From: Microbacterium amylolyticum
GTDB lineage: Bacteria > Actinomycetota > Actinomycetes > Actinomycetales > Microbacteriaceae
DNA length: 64,000 bases
Reading direction: 5' to 3'
Assembly (NCBI RefSeq): GCF_011046975.1
Contig: NZ_CP049253.1
Location: 496,001-560,000, forward strand
The notes below the pieces were generated by a model. The model saw only the letters and a list, made by a program, of their open reading frames with translations, was not told the origin of the DNA and made no database searches. Shown here in pieces: positions 1 to 9,721 of the stretch. The stretch's first letter is position 1. Every line of letters starts with the position of its first letter. Made by a program: the position numbers and the translations under genes.

Positions 1-534
1 GTGCGCGATGAGCTCGCCCGCTCCACGGACACGGCGCCCGGCCGGCTCGTCCCAGACCGTTCCGTCGTCGCGGCGGTCGCAGCTAATCCCCGGACCAAGA
101 ATCAGCTTGCCGGACTTCGAGAGTTCCAGGGCCGCGCCAGCCGAACAGAAATCGACCGCTGGTGGCAGGCCTTCGTCGACGGTCGCGAAACGACTGACCT
201 CCCGGCAGAGCGCATCCCCTCCGATGCATTGCCCCCGGTGAAGGCCTGGGCAGCCAAGCGGCCGGACGCCGATGCACGGCTGAAGGCCGCGAAACCCGCC
301 ATCGAAGCGCACGCCGAGTTCCTCTCAATTCCCACCGAGAATCTGCTCACACCCGAGCACCTCCGACGTGTCAGCTGGAATCCACCGGCTGACATCACCG
401 AGTCTTCTGTTGCCGCAGCTTTGCGTGATCAGGGGGCCCGCGCGTGGCAGGCGACGCAGACGGCACCGCTCATCGTGAGGGCGTTTGTTCAGGCGACGCA
501 ATCCGTTCCCGAGAGCCCGGACCTCGCTTCGTAG
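1..534 (+). CDS. Ribonuclease D-like 3'-5' exonuclease, C-terminal part (5' end outside window)
   Basis: The reading frame is open from the first base, so the N-terminal exonuclease domain lies outside the window. The visible 177 residues look like the HRDC-containing C-terminal half of actinobacterial RNase D: a segment with NPRTKNQLAGLREFQGR, then a helical stretch with LPPVKAWAAKRPDADARL and the IPTENLLTPEHLRR motif. The HRDC helices bind nucleic acid while the missing DEDD domain would trim RNA 3' ends. The first GTG is probably internal. The position directly before fadA, then dxs, is familiar in actinobacteria. The family call rests on recalled motif similarity. Confidence 0.75.
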   Translation: MRDELARSTDTAPGRLVPDRSVVAAVAANPRTKNQLAGLREFQGRASRTEIDRWWQAFVDGRETTDLPAERIPSDALPPVKAWAAKRPDADARLKAAKPAIEAHAEFLSIPTENLLTPEHLRRVSWNPPADITESSVAAALRDQGARAWQATQTAPLIVRAFVQATQSVPESPDLAS

Positions 535-575
535 GTATTCCCCAAGTAGTTGGCGCCCACGTAGTGGGGTTCCCA

Positions 576-581
576 TAGGCT
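576..581 (+). promoter_or_regulatory. Probable -10 box of fadA
   Basis: TAGGCT sits 30 nt before the GTG start of fadA and is followed by a purine-rich leader carrying the CAGGAGG ribosome site at 601-607. The same hexamer recurs as a -10 element elsewhere in the window. No convincing -35 is visible. Confidence 0.45.
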
Positions 582-611
582 GAGGGAGAACATTCGATCT
601 CAGGAGGCAAT

Positions 612-1823
612 GTGGCCCAGCTGACGGACGTCTACTTCGTCGACGGCGTACGAACCCCATTCGGGCGCGCCGGCGATAAGGGCATCTACGCTCATACCCG
701 CGCGGACGATCTTGTCGTCAAGTCGATCATCGGCTTGATGGAGCGCAACGCATCGGTTCCCAAGGACCGAATCGACGATGTGGCAATTGCCGCGACATCC
801 CAGACAGGCGACCAGGGCCTCACCCTCGGTCGTACAACCGCGATGCTCGCCGGACTCCCCATCTCCGTCCCCGGACTGGCAATCGAGCGCATGTGCGCCG
901 GAGCCCTCACGGCCGTGACAACAATGGGCGCGTCGATCGGCGTCGGCATGTACGACGTGGCTATCGCCGGTGGCGTCGAGCACATGGGGCGGCACCCTAT
1001 CGGGTCCAACGCTGACCCCAACCCCCGCTTCGTCGCCGAGAAGCTCGTCGACCCGCAGTCGCTCAATATGGGTGTCACGGCCGAACGCCTGCACGACCGT
1101 TTTCCGCAGTTGACTAAGGAGCGTGCGGACCGCTACGGGATGCTCAGCCAACAGAAGGTGCAAGAAGCGTACGACCGCGGCGACATCCAGAAGGATCTCG
1201 TCCCGGTTTCTGTGGCCGATGCTGACGGCGCGTTTTCGCTCGCAACGGTGGACCAGGGCCGCCGGCCCGAAACGACGCTTGAAGGACTCGGGGCGCTGAA
1301 AACGCCGTTCCGCCCCCACGGGCGCGTGACGGCCGGCACATCCTCACCTCTCACCGACGGCGCGACGGTCAGCCTTCTCGCCGGCGGAGATGCGGTCCGC
1401 GAACTCGGCCTCACGCCGAAGATGCGTATGGTCTCGTTCGGATTCGCCGGAGTTGAGGCCGAGGTCATGGGCATCGGACCGATTCCCTCGACCGAGAAGG
1501 CGCTCGCAAAAGCGGGCCTCACCATCGACGACATTGATCTGTTCGAGCTGAACGAAGCATTCGCCGTTCAGGTGCTCTCGTTCCTCGATCACTTCGGGGT
1601 CGCTGATGACGACCCGCGCGTCAACCCCTGGGGCGGCGCAATCGCTCTCGGCCACCCCCTCGCTGCCAGCGGCGTTCGGCTGATGATTCAGCTTGCCGCG
1701 CAGTTCGAACAGCGGCCGGACGTGCGGTATGGACTGACCGCCATGTGCGTTGGCCTCGGCCAGGGCGGCACCGTGATCTGGGAGAACCCGTTCTACACGG
1801 GCAAGAAGGCGAAGAGGAAGTGA
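612..1823 (+). CDS. fadA: Acetyl-CoA C-acyltransferase (thiolase, beta-oxidation)
   Basis: Thiolase of 403 residues catalysing thiolytic cleavage of 3-ketoacyl-CoA, the last step of fatty-acid beta-oxidation, in the cytoplasm. The nucleophile cysteine lies in IERMCAGALTAV (about residue 95), the C-terminal histidine motif is ELNEAFAVQ, the GGAIALGHPLAASG motif is intact and the second catalytic cysteine is in TAMCVGLGQGG. The GTG at 612 is chosen because CAGGAGG lies 4 nt upstream. fadB follows after 5 nt, so the two probably form one operon making the trifunctional beta-oxidation complex. Alternative: a biosynthetic acetyl-CoA acetyltransferase, less likely given the fadB partner. Confidence 0.93.
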   Translation: MAQLTDVYFVDGVRTPFGRAGDKGIYAHTRADDLVVKSIIGLMERNASVPKDRIDDVAIAATSQTGDQGLTLGRTTAMLAGLPISVPGLAIERMCAGALTAVTTMGASIGVGMYDVAIAGGVEHMGRHPIGSNADPNPRFVAEKLVDPQSLNMGVTAERLHDRFPQLTKERADRYGMLSQQKVQEAYDRGDIQKDLVPVSVADADGAFSLATVDQGRRPETTLEGLGALKTPFRPHGRVTAGTSSPLTDGATVSLLAGGDAVRELGLTPKMRMVSFGFAGVEAEVMGIGPIPSTEKALAKAGLTIDDIDLFELNEAFAVQVLSFLDHFGVADDDPRVNPWGGAIALGHPLAASGVRLMIQLAAQFEQRPDVRYGLTAMCVGLGQGGTVIWENPFYTGKKAKRK

Positions 1824-1828
1824 CCGCG

Positions 1829-3967
1829 ATGACGACGAACTACGATCAGATCGATTTCTCCGCCCTTGATGCGGCCGCCGAGGGCGAGGTCGTCACCCAC
1901 TCACTCGTGCGGGATGTTTCGCTCGCGTCCGGCCGCACGCTGGCGCTGATCACACTGCACAACGGCCAGGACTACAAGCGGCCGAACACGATCGGCCCGC
2001 GCACTCTCACGGAGCTCGACGGCGTCCTGGAAGATCTCAGGGCGCGCGCCGCAGCTTCAGAAATCGACGCAGTCGCGATCACCGGGAAGCCCTACATCTT
2101 CGCCGCTGGCGCAGATCTCTCGCAGATCTCGGCGCTGCAGACGAAGGACAACGCGCGCCTGATCGCGCAGCGTGGTCACCAGGTACTGGGCAAGCTGTCT
2201 GATCTTGGCGTGCCCTCGTTCGCCTTCGTCAATGGACTTGCCCTGGGCGGTGGTCTCGAGATCGCGCTGAACGCCACGTATCGGACGGTCGACTCCTCCG
2301 CCGCAGCTGTTGCCCTCCCCGAGGTCTTTCTCGGCATCATCCCCGGCTGGGGCGGGGCTTATCTGTTGCCGAACCTCATCGGCATCGAGAAGGCCCTCGA
2401 GGTCGTCATCTCAAACCCTCTCAAGCAGAACCGCACGCTCAAGCCCCAGCAGGCCTACGAGCTCGGTATGTTCGACGCCATCTTCTCGCCCGCGAACTAT
2501 CTCGAGGACTCTCTCTCCTGGGCGGATCGCGTGCTCGCGGGTGAGACGAAGGTCGAGCGTAACCATGTGCCCGGCACCATCGAGAAGAAGGTGAAGTGGC
2601 CTGCAGCGATCAAAATTGCCCGCGGCATGCTCGAGCAGAAGATCGGGACCGTTCCGCTGTCGCCGTATCGCGCTCTTGATCTGCTCGAGGCAGCGGCGAA
2701 GGGCACAAAGGAAGACGGATTCGCTCGCGAAGACGATGCGCTCGCCGACCTCATCACGGGCGATCAGTTCGCCGCGTCGATGTATGCGTTCGACCTCGTC
2801 CAGAAGCGCGCGAAGCGCCCCGTCGGCGCACCGGACAAAAAGCTGGCGCGCCCGGTATCGAAGGTCGGCGTCATCGGCGCCGGTCTCATGGCAAGCCAGT
2901 TCGCCCTTCTCTTCGTCCGCCGCTTGCAGGTACCCGTTGTCATCACCGATGTCTCTCAGGAGCGCGTCGACAAGGGCCTGAGCTACATTCGCGACGAAAT
3001 CGCGAAACTCGAAGCCAAGGGACGCCTGGACGCGGATGGGGCGAACCGCCTGCGTGCACTCGTCACGGGAACAACAGACAAGGCCGACTTCGCCGACTGC
3101 GACTTCGTCATTGAGGCCGTCTTCGAGGAGACGGGTGTGAAGCAGCAGGTCTTCCAGGAGATCGAAAAGCACGTCTCCCCCGAAGCCATCCTCGCGACCA
3201 ACACATCGTCGCTGTCTGTGGAAGAGATCGGCTCGGTGCTGAGCAACCCCGAACGGCTCGTCGGTTTCCACTTCTTCAACCCCGTTGCGGTGATGCCGTT
3301 GATCGAGGTTGTCAAGACTCCGCACACGAGCGAAGAGGCACTTGCGACAGCGTTCGTCACAGCGAAGAACCTGCGGAAGAACGCCATCGGCTCAGCAGAT
3401 GCGCCCGGCTTCATCGTCAACCGCCTTCTCGCGAAGGTGATGGGCGAGGCGGCGCGTGCCGTGGATGACGGAACCCCCGTGGCCGACGTCGAGGCGGCGT
3501 TCGCACCGCTCGGGCTTCCCATGGGCCCGTTCGCTCTCATCGACCTCGTCGGCTGGAAGGTGGCGGCGCACGTCCAGGACACCATGGTGCGCCACTTCCC
3601 CCACCGCTTCCACGCCTCAGCCAACTTGCACCGCCTTGCCGAACTCGACGCACCGCTAGAGCGCGACAAGAAGGGGCGCATTACGGGTTGGTCGAAGAAG
3701 GCGCAGAAGGTGCTCGAAACCGGCTCGTCGCCGGCATCGGCGGATGCGATCCTCGCCCGTGTCCAGGACGAACTGGCGCGTGAAATCCGGCTGATGCTGG
3801 ATGAAGGCGTCGTACCCGAGGTGCAGGACATCGACCTTGCCCTGATCCTTGGCGCCGGCTGGCCGTTCATTGATGGCGGGGCCACCCCGTACCTCGACCG
3901 TTCGGGAGCTTCTGAGCGGGCGGCGGGTGGGACGTTCCACACGCCCGCAATCCGCGGAATCTCCTAG
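1829..3967 (+). CDS. fadB: 3-hydroxyacyl-CoA dehydrogenase / enoyl-CoA hydratase fusion
   Basis: Bifunctional beta-oxidation enzyme of 712 residues. An N-terminal crotonase domain (about residues 25-225, with GKPYIFAAGADLSQI and the oxyanion segment NGLALGGGLEIALNA) hydrates enoyl-CoA. A Rossmann NAD-binding domain begins near residue 345 (VGVIGAGLMASQFA) and is followed by the HADH C-terminal domain with NTSSLSVEEI and VGFHFFNPVAVMPL. The ATG at 1829 is chosen because it lies 5 nt after fadA; a longer frame would overlap fadA. It ends at a large bidirectional hairpin shared with the convergent dxs. Confidence 0.94.
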   Translation: MTTNYDQIDFSALDAAAEGEVVTHSLVRDVSLASGRTLALITLHNGQDYKRPNTIGPRTLTELDGVLEDLRARAAASEIDAVAITGKPYIFAAGADLSQISALQTKDNARLIAQRGHQVLGKLSDLGVPSFAFVNGLALGGGLEIALNATYRTVDSSAAAVALPEVFLGIIPGWGGAYLLPNLIGIEKALEVVISNPLKQNRTLKPQQAYELGMFDAIFSPANYLEDSLSWADRVLAGETKVERNHVPGTIEKKVKWPAAIKIARGMLEQKIGTVPLSPYRALDLLEAAAKGTKEDGFAREDDALADLITGDQFAASMYAFDLVQKRAKRPVGAPDKKLARPVSKVGVIGAGLMASQFALLFVRRLQVPVVITDVSQERVDKGLSYIRDEIAKLEAKGRLDADGANRLRALVTGTTDKADFADCDFVIEAVFEETGVKQQVFQEIEKHVSPEAILATNTSSLSVEEIGSVLSNPERLVGFHFFNPVAVMPLIEVVKTPHTSEEALATAFVTAKNLRKNAIGSADAPGFIVNRLLAKVMGEAARAVDDGTPVADVEAAFAPLGLPMGPFALIDLVGWKVAAHVQDTMVRHFPHRFHASANLHRLAELDAPLERDKKGRITGWSKKAQKVLETGSSPASADAILARVQDELAREIRLMLDEGVVPEVQDIDLALILGAGWPFIDGGATPYLDRSGASERAAGGTFHTPAIRGIS

Positions 3968-3970
3968 CGA

Positions 3971-4022
3971 CAACGTAGAAAGCGGGTCCGGCGCATGTGC
4001 GCCGGACCCGCTTTCTACGTTG
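3971..4022. terminator. 25-bp perfect inverted repeat, bidirectional terminator between fadB and dxs
   Basis: The arms 3971-3995 and 3998-4022 are perfectly complementary with only TG between them. The repeat begins 4 nt after the fadB stop and ends exactly one base before the dxs stop codon, so it fills the whole convergent gap. There is no long T tract on either side. The likely role is termination of both genes. Confidence 0.8.
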
Positions 4023-5978
4023 CTAGCGCTTTGGACGAACCGGCTGGGTGCTGATCGCCCCCGTGCGCGTCATGGGAGCCTCTGAGCGGGCCACAGGAAC
4101 GCGAGTTCCCAAAACCTGAGAGACGACGTCCTGCGCAATTCTCGTGGCTGTCAGACCCGCATCGTCCAGGATCTCGCCACGCGAGGCGTGGTCAATGAAG
4201 GCATCGGGAAGCCCCAGCTCGTCGACGGCAGTGTCGATTCCCGCCTCTCGCAATACCTGGCGCACGCGCGTTCCGATGCCGCCGACGCGAATTCCGTCTT
4301 CGATCGTGATGACGAGTCGGTGACGATCAGCCAGACTCACGATCGACTCGGCCACCGGAACGACCCAGCGCGGGTCGACAACCGTCGCTCCGATCCCCTG
4401 CGCTTTGAGACGTCGAGCGACATCAAGGGCAATCGCGGCAAACGGACCGATTCCCACGAGGAGCACGTCTTCGTCGCCATCGCGGAAGAGCACGTCTGTT
4501 CCATCTGGTCGGCGCTCAATCGCCGCGATCTCGTCTCCGACGGCGCCCTTCGGAAAACGCACAACGGTGGGCGCATCATCAACGGCAACTGCCTCATCGA
4601 GCACCTCGCGCAGGCGCTCGGCATCACGCGGGGCGGCGATGCGGATGTTCGGCACAATGTGCAGGAGCGCAAGATCCCACATACCGTGATGACTGGGTCC
4701 GTCCGGTCCGGTGACACCGGAACGGTCGAGGACGAACGTGACACCGGCGCGATGCAGAGCCACGTCCATCAGTACCTGGTCGAACGCCCGATTGACGAAG
4801 GTCGAATAGAGGGCGACCACCGGGTGAAGCCCGCCGTAGGAGAGCCCCGCTGCCGTTGTGACCGCGTGTTGCTCCGCAATACCCACGTCGTACGTGCGCT
4901 CGGGGAATCGCTCGCTGAACGGGCCGAGGCCCGTTGGTCGCAGCATGGCAGCGGTGATCGCGATCACGTCGTCGCGACGCTCGCCGATATCAACGAGCTT
5001 CTCGGCGAAAACTTCGGTCCACCCTGTGCCGCCGGGCGCGCCGATCGCTTCGCCCGTCAGCGGGTCGATTCGTCCGACAGCATGGAACTGGTCGGCTTCG
5101 TTTTCGCGCGCCGGCTCGTATCCCCGCCCCTTCTCGGTAATCGCGTGAACGATCACGGGGGCGCTGTACGACTTGGCCAGCTCGAGTGTCTCCATCAGCG
5201 CGGGAAGATCATGTCCATCGACCGGTCCGAGGTACTTGATGTCCAGCTGCGCATAGAGGGCATCGTTGTTCGTGAAGCGCGTGAGGAAGCCGTGTGTTCC
5301 TCCGCGGACTCCCCGGTAGAACGCCCGACCAATCTTCCCGAATCGCCTCGCTGCTTTGCCCGACTTTTCGTCGAGGTCACGGTACGTGGACGCCGTACGA
5401 ACACGGTTGAGGTATCGGGCCATCCCGCCGATCGTCGGAGCGTAGGAGCGGCCGTTGTCGTTGACGACGATGACGAGATTCCGGTCGTTGTCGTCCGTGA
5501 TGTTATTGAGCGCCTCCCACGTCATTCCCCCCGTCAGGGCACCATCGCCGACGACGGCGACGACATGGCGGTCGTCGCGACCCGTCTGTGCAAAGCCACG
5601 TGAAATCCCGTCGGCCCAGCTCAACGAACTCGACGCGTGGGAGGACTCGACGACGTCGTGCTCGCTCTCAGAGCGCTGTGGGTACCCGGCAAGTCCGCCA
5701 CGCGAACGCAGGCCGTCGAAGTCCTGGCGCCCCGTGAGGAGCTTGTGCACATAGGACTGATGCCCCGTGTCCCAGACAATGGGGTCCCGCGGAGACTCGA
5801 ACACGCGGTGTAGCGCGATCGTCAGCTCAACGACGCCAAGGTTCGGCCCCAGGTGACCGCCCGTACGCGATACGTTCTCGACCAGAAACTCGCGCAGCTC
5901 TGCAGCGAGTTGTGTGAGTTCCTCGGGTGACAGGCGATCGAGGTCCCGCGGACCACTAATCCCATCTAACAGAGTCAT
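4023..5978 (-). CDS. dxs: 1-deoxy-D-xylulose-5-phosphate synthase
   Basis: Thiamine-diphosphate enzyme (651 residues) condensing pyruvate with glyceraldehyde-3-phosphate, the first step of the MEP isoprenoid pathway. Visible marks are GGHLGPNLGVVELT near the N-terminus, the ThDP motif VGDGALTGGMTWEALNN, the transketolase domain with DVGIAEQHAVTTAAGL, and a C-terminal transketolase domain. ATG 5978 is preferred over the GTG at 6023 because TATTCT lies 6 nt upstream of it, fitting a leaderless start, and because it begins at the conserved MTLLDGISGP. The last residues after the C-terminal domain form a short basic/threonine-rich tail. Confidence 0.95.
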   Translation of the reverse strand: MTLLDGISGPRDLDRLSPEELTQLAAELREFLVENVSRTGGHLGPNLGVVELTIALHRVFESPRDPIVWDTGHQSYVHKLLTGRQDFDGLRSRGGLAGYPQRSESEHDVVESSHASSSLSWADGISRGFAQTGRDDRHVVAVVGDGALTGGMTWEALNNITDDNDRNLVIVVNDNGRSYAPTIGGMARYLNRVRTASTYRDLDEKSGKAARRFGKIGRAFYRGVRGGTHGFLTRFTNNDALYAQLDIKYLGPVDGHDLPALMETLELAKSYSAPVIVHAITEKGRGYEPARENEADQFHAVGRIDPLTGEAIGAPGGTGWTEVFAEKLVDIGERRDDVIAITAAMLRPTGLGPFSERFPERTYDVGIAEQHAVTTAAGLSYGGLHPVVALYSTFVNRAFDQVLMDVALHRAGVTFVLDRSGVTGPDGPSHHGMWDLALLHIVPNIRIAAPRDAERLREVLDEAVAVDDAPTVVRFPKGAVGDEIAAIERRPDGTDVLFRDGDEDVLLVGIGPFAAIALDVARRLKAQGIGATVVDPRWVVPVAESIVSLADRHRLVITIEDGIRVGGIGTRVRQVLREAGIDTAVDELGLPDAFIDHASRGEILDDAGLTATRIAQDVVSQVLGTRVPVARSEAPMTRTGAISTQPVRPKR

Positions 5979-5984
5979 GATTCG

Positions 5985-5990
5985 AGAATA
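5985..5990 (-). promoter_or_regulatory. -10 box for leaderless dxs
   Basis: TATTCT on the minus strand, 6 nt upstream of the dxs ATG, with no ribosome binding site between. This spacing places the transcription start at the start codon. Confidence 0.55.
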
Positions 5991-6052
5991 CGCGGATGGC
6001 GTGGAGATCGGGTCCGCACACACGCAATGGGGATAGCCATACAGTACGAAAC

Positions 6053-6082
6053 TGCCCCTCCCGGCTTACGCCGGAAGGGGCA
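6053..6082 (-). terminator. Terminator hairpin after acnA
   Basis: TGCCCCT pairs with AGGGGCA and, across one mismatch, CCGGC pairs with GCCGG around a TTAC loop. It lies 20 nt past the acnA stop. The T tract after it on the minus strand is short (GTTTCG). Confidence 0.65.
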
Positions 6083-6102
6083 GAGACTCCTGCGTCCTGG
6101 GG

Positions 6103-8787
6103 TCAGACCAGGCTACGCAGCACGTACTGCAGAATGCCGCCGTTGCGGTAGTAGTCCGCTTCACCCGGAGTGTCGATGCGAACAACCGCGTCGAATTCCA
6201 CCGTCTTCTTACCGGCGGGCGAGTGCTCGCTCGGCTGCGCCGTGACACGAACCGTCTTGGGGGTGACGCCTTCGTTCAGCTCAGTGAGGCCCGTGATCGA
6301 GAAGGACTCGGTTCCGTCCAAGCCCAGCGACTCCACCGACTCACCCTCGGGGAACTGCAGCGGAACAACGCCCATTCCGATGAGGTTCGAACGGTGAATG
6401 CGCTCGAAGCTCTCGGTGATAACAGCCTTCACACCGAGAAGGCGCGTGCCCTTGGCTGCCCAGTCACGCGATGAACCGGAGCCGTACTCCTTGCCGCCGA
6501 GAACAACGAGGGGTGTGTCCTGCGCGGCATAGTTCTGCGCGGCGTCGTAGATGAACGACTGCGGAGCGCCTTCCTGCGTGAAGTCGCGGGTGTATCCACC
6601 CTCAACGCCATCCAGGAGCTGGTTGCGGAGACGAATGTTCGCGAACGTTCCGCGAATCATGACCTCGTGGTTACCGCGTCGCGAACCGTAGGAGTTGAAG
6701 TTCCTGCGCTCAATGCCGTGCTCCTGCAGGTAGCGGCCCGCGGGAGTATCGGCCTTGATCGCGCCGGCTGGCGAGATGTGGTCGGTGGTAACCGAGTCAC
6801 CGAGCTTCGCGAGAACTCGCGCGCCCTCAATGTCCGACACCGGGGTGAGCTCGAGCGTCATGCCGTCGAAGTACGGGGGCTTGCGCACGTACGTCGACTC
6901 GTCTGCCCACTCAAAGGTGTTTCCGGTGGGGGTCGGGAGGTTCTTCCAACGCTCGTCGCCCTCGAAAACGCCCGCGTACTGGCGCGTGAACATCTCAGTG
7001 TTGATCGACGAGTCAATCGTCGACTGCACCTCGTCGGCCGAGGGCCAGATGTCCTTGAGGTAGACATCGTTGCCGTCCTGGTCCTGGCCGAGCGCATCGT
7101 TGTCGAAGTCGAAGTTCATCGATCCCGCGAGCGCGTATGCGATGACCAGCGGCGGGGACGCCAGGTAGTTCATCTTCACGTCGGGGTTGATGCGACCCTC
7201 GAAGTTACGGTTACCCGAGAGGACCGCCGTCACGGCAAGGTCATTCTCGTTGATCGCTTCCGAGACCTCTTCGATGAGCGGACCGGAGTTACCGATGCAC
7301 GTGGTGCATCCATAGCCGACCGTGTAGAAGCCGAGCTTCTCCAGGTCTTCGTTGAGGCCGGCCTTCTCGTAGTACTCGGTGACGACCTTGGAACCCGGCG
7401 CCATCGTGGTCTTCACCCACGGCTGTGCCGTGAGTCCCTTGGCGACAGCGTTGCGGGCCAGCAGGCCGGCAGCAAGCATCACGGACGGGTTCGACGTGTT
7501 GGTGCAGGACGTGATCGCGGCGATCGTGACCGCGCCGTGGTCGATCGTGTACTCGCCCGTAACACCGGAAACGGCACTGGGCTTGGACGCAACGTCCGTG
7601 TAGACCGGGAGGTCCTTCGCGAACTGCTCCTTGGAGCGCGTGAGCTCGATGCGGTCCTGGGGACGCTTCGGGCCCGAAATCGACGGAACAACCGTCGACA
7701 GGTCCAGCTCGAGATACTCACTGAATGCGGGCTCGACCGACGGGTCGTGCCACATGTGCTGTTCCTTGGCGTATGCCTCGACCAGCGCGAGCTGCTCTTC
7801 GCTACGACCCGTGAGACGCAGGTAGTCGAGCGTGACGTCGTCGACGGGGAACATCGCGGCGGTCGACCCGAACTCGGGGCTCATGTTGCCGATCGTGGCA
7901 CGGTTCGCGAGCGGAACCTTGCCGACACCGTCGCCGTAGAACTCGACGAACTTTCCGACCACACCGTGCTGACGCAGCATGTCGGTGATGGTGAGAACGA
8001 CGTCGGTCGCCGTAACACCGGCGGGAATCTCGCCCGTCAGGCGGAAGCCGACGACCTTCGGGATGAGCATCGAAACAGGCTGGCCAAGCATGGCCGCCTC
8101 GGCCTCGATACCGCCGACGCCCCAGCCGAGCACGCCGAGGCCGTTGACCATCGTCGTGTGCGAGTCGGTGCCGACACACGTGTCGGGGTATGCCTGAACG
8201 ACGCCGTTGACCTCGCGCGTGTAAGTGGTGCGGGCCAGGTGCTCGATGTTGACCTGGTGCACGATGCCGGTTCCGGGCGGGACGACCTTGAAGTCGTCGA
8301 ACGCCGTCTGACCCCAGCGCAAGAACTGGTAGCGCTCGCCGTTGCGCTCGTACTCGATCTCGGTGTTGCGCTCGTACGCGTCGGCACGGCCGAACAGGTC
8401 GGCAATCACCGAGTGGTCGATCACGAGCTCGGCTGGTGCGAGCGGGTTGATCTTGGTGGGGTCGCCACCGAGATCAGCAACGGCCTCACGCATCGTCGCG
8501 AGGTCCACGATGCAGGGCACGCCGGTGAAGTCCTGCATCACCACGCGCGCCGGCGTGAACTGGATCTCGGAGCTGGTTTCGCCCTTGGCGTCCCAGTTTC
8601 CGATCGAAGCGATCTGCTCGCGGGTGACGTTCGCGCCGTCCTCCGTGCGGAGCAGGTTCTCGAGCAGCACCTTGAGGCTGTAGGGAAGCTTTTCGTATCC
8701 CTCGACCGCGTCAATGCGGTAAATCTCATAGTCGGTACTGCCGACAGTCAGGGTGCTCTTGGCACCGAAGCTATTCACCGTAGACAC
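6103..8787 (-). CDS. acnA: Aconitate hydratase A
   Basis: Iron-sulfur aconitase of 894 residues interconverting citrate and isocitrate in the TCA cycle. The 4Fe-4S ligands are visible as the [12 protein letters not shown] motif and the [13 protein letters not shown] motif; the swivel domain has the [14 protein letters not shown] signature. The length fits the AcnA family. GTG 8787 is chosen because GGAGGAGA lies 6 nt upstream. The gene stands alone between two hairpin or operator regions, with a long 5' leader (see 8828-8844 and 8912-8937). No acnR-type regulator is adjacent. Confidence 0.96.
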   Translation of the reverse strand: MSTVNSFGAKSTLTVGSTDYEIYRIDAVEGYEKLPYSLKVLLENLLRTEDGANVTREQIASIGNWDAKGETSSEIQFTPARVVMQDFTGVPCIVDLATMREAVADLGGDPTKINPLAPAELVIDHSVIADLFGRADAYERNTEIEYERNGERYQFLRWGQTAFDDFKVVPPGTGIVHQVNIEHLARTTYTREVNGVVQAYPDTCVGTDSHTTMVNGLGVLGWGVGGIEAEAAMLGQPVSMLIPKVVGFRLTGEIPAGVTATDVVLTITDMLRQHGVVGKFVEFYGDGVGKVPLANRATIGNMSPEFGSTAAMFPVDDVTLDYLRLTGRSEEQLALVEAYAKEQHMWHDPSVEPAFSEYLELDLSTVVPSISGPKRPQDRIELTRSKEQFAKDLPVYTDVASKPSAVSGVTGEYTIDHGAVTIAAITSCTNTSNPSVMLAAGLLARNAVAKGLTAQPWVKTTMAPGSKVVTEYYEKAGLNEDLEKLGFYTVGYGCTTCIGNSGPLIEEVSEAINENDLAVTAVLSGNRNFEGRINPDVKMNYLASPPLVIAYALAGSMNFDFDNDALGQDQDGNDVYLKDIWPSADEVQSTIDSSINTEMFTRQYAGVFEGDERWKNLPTPTGNTFEWADESTYVRKPPYFDGMTLELTPVSDIEGARVLAKLGDSVTTDHISPAGAIKADTPAGRYLQEHGIERRNFNSYGSRRGNHEVMIRGTFANIRLRNQLLDGVEGGYTRDFTQEGAPQSFIYDAAQNYAAQDTPLVVLGGKEYGSGSSRDWAAKGTRLLGVKAVITESFERIHRSNLIGMGVVPLQFPEGESVESLGLDGTESFSITGLTELNEGVTPKTVRVTAQPSEHSPAGKKTVEFDAVVRIDTPGEADYYRNGGILQYVLRSLV

Positions 8788-8827
8788 GGTTGTCTCCTCC
8801 TGGTCGACCGCGGCTTTGCGCCTCCCA

Positions 8828-8844
8828 TCTTGCTCTCAGCAAGA
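8828..8844 (-). other. Small hairpin in the acnA 5' leader
   Basis: TCTTGCT and AGCAAGA form a 7-bp stem with a 3-nt loop about 40 nt upstream of the acnA start. The leader between the putative -10 (8932-8937) and the start is about 140 nt, long for this genome. Its function is unknown. Confidence 0.45.
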
Positions 8845-8911
8845 GGTGACTGCTACCAAGGGCGCCCTAACAAGATCGCAGGTCTTGGACGCCCTCACCT
8901 TTCGGCGCAAA

Positions 8912-8937
8912 TTATCTTGATGTCGAGATAAATTCTA
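8912..8937 (-). promoter_or_regulatory. Inverted-repeat operator next to acnA -10 box
   Basis: TTATCTTGA-TG-TCGAGATAA (8912-8931) is an inverted repeat with one mismatch, immediately downstream on the minus strand of TAGAAT (8932-8937), a plausible acnA -10. A dimeric repressor bound here would cover the transcription start. The arm shape resembles operators of MarR-type regulators, but the regulator is not identifiable from this window. Confidence 0.5.
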
Positions 8938-8965
8938 CACGACACCGTCGACCAGAACACGCGGT

Positions 8966-9721
8966 CTACAGGGATTCGCGCGTGTCGGGCTCCGCCTTCT
9001 TTGGCGGGTAGAGGGCGCGCACCGCGAGCCATGTCACCGCAACGAGCGGCGCGAAAAGCGGAATTCCCATCACAAGCTTGACGGTTCCCAGCACCTGCAC
9101 GTCGGTTCCCGAGAGCCACATCGGGAACTGAACAGCCAGGCGAGCGATGAACAGTGTCGCCCACATGATCGCCAGCCAAAAGAACACCCGGCGCTTACGA
9201 CGGTCCTGCCGCCAGGCCAGGCCCTCGTCCATGAGGAAGCCGACGGCGAGGCCGATGAGTGACCAGCCGGCGAAAGCCGAGATCAAAAACGCCGATCCGT
9301 ACGCGACGTTCGTCAGGAATCCCGGGATGAAGTTGTCCTCCGCGCGCCCTGTGAACAGAACAAGAGCGCCGGCGACGCCGACGGCGATCAATCCCCCGAG
9401 AGCCGCGGACGGCGCCTGACGCTGCGCAAGGCGCGCGATCGTGAAGACCGCAGCCGCGGCGACCGACAGAACAACCGCAAGAACCAGCTGATCGCGCCAG
9501 ACGGTGAGGCTCACCAGGAACACCAGGAGCGGAAGAACGGACTCCACGATGCCACGGACACCGCCCATTGCCTTCCACACAACCTTGCCGGTTGTCGCGT
9601 CCTCAGCGGGGTCCAGCCCCGCCCGCCGCGCCGCCTGTCCGAGCGCGGCACTCAGCGACTCAGAGGGTCTGGTTTCCTGCGGCTGCTCCCCTTCGACCTC
9701 GCCGCGCTCCTGTTCGCTCAC
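8966..9721 (-). CDS. DUF3159 family membrane protein
   Basis: Integral membrane protein of 251 residues, unknown function, of a family confined to actinobacteria. After a charged N-terminus (to about residue 40) comes GKVVWKAMGGVRGIVESVLPLLVFL, the conserved family entry, then about five or six hydrophobic helices; the C-terminus is polar. The GTG start overlaps the stop of the upstream DUF3710 gene as GTGA, so the pair is translationally coupled and probably acts together. No enzyme motif is seen. Confidence 0.85.
   Translation of the reverse strand: MSEQERGEVEGEQPQETRPSESLSAALGQAARRAGLDPAEDATTGKVVWKAMGGVRGIVESVLPLLVFLVSLTVWRDQLVLAVVLSVAAAAVFTIARLAQRQAPSAALGGLIAVGVAGALVLFTGRAEDNFIPGFLTNVAYGSAFLISAFAGWSLIGLAVGFLMDEGLAWRQDRRKRRVFFWLAIMWATLFIARLAVQFPMWLSGTDVQVLGTVKLVMGIPLFAPLVAVTWLAVRALYPPKKAEPDTRESL

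Noticed and set aside
4188..5603. 471-codon open frame opposite dxs
   Set aside because: No start signal or family similarity; dxs is complete and well supported.
6667..8931. 754-codon open frame on the plus strand opposite acnA
   Set aside because: It mirrors a high-GC, strongly conserved gene, has no ribosome site or recognisable domain, and its composition (long Arg/Val/Asp/Gly runs) is typical of an antisense shadow.
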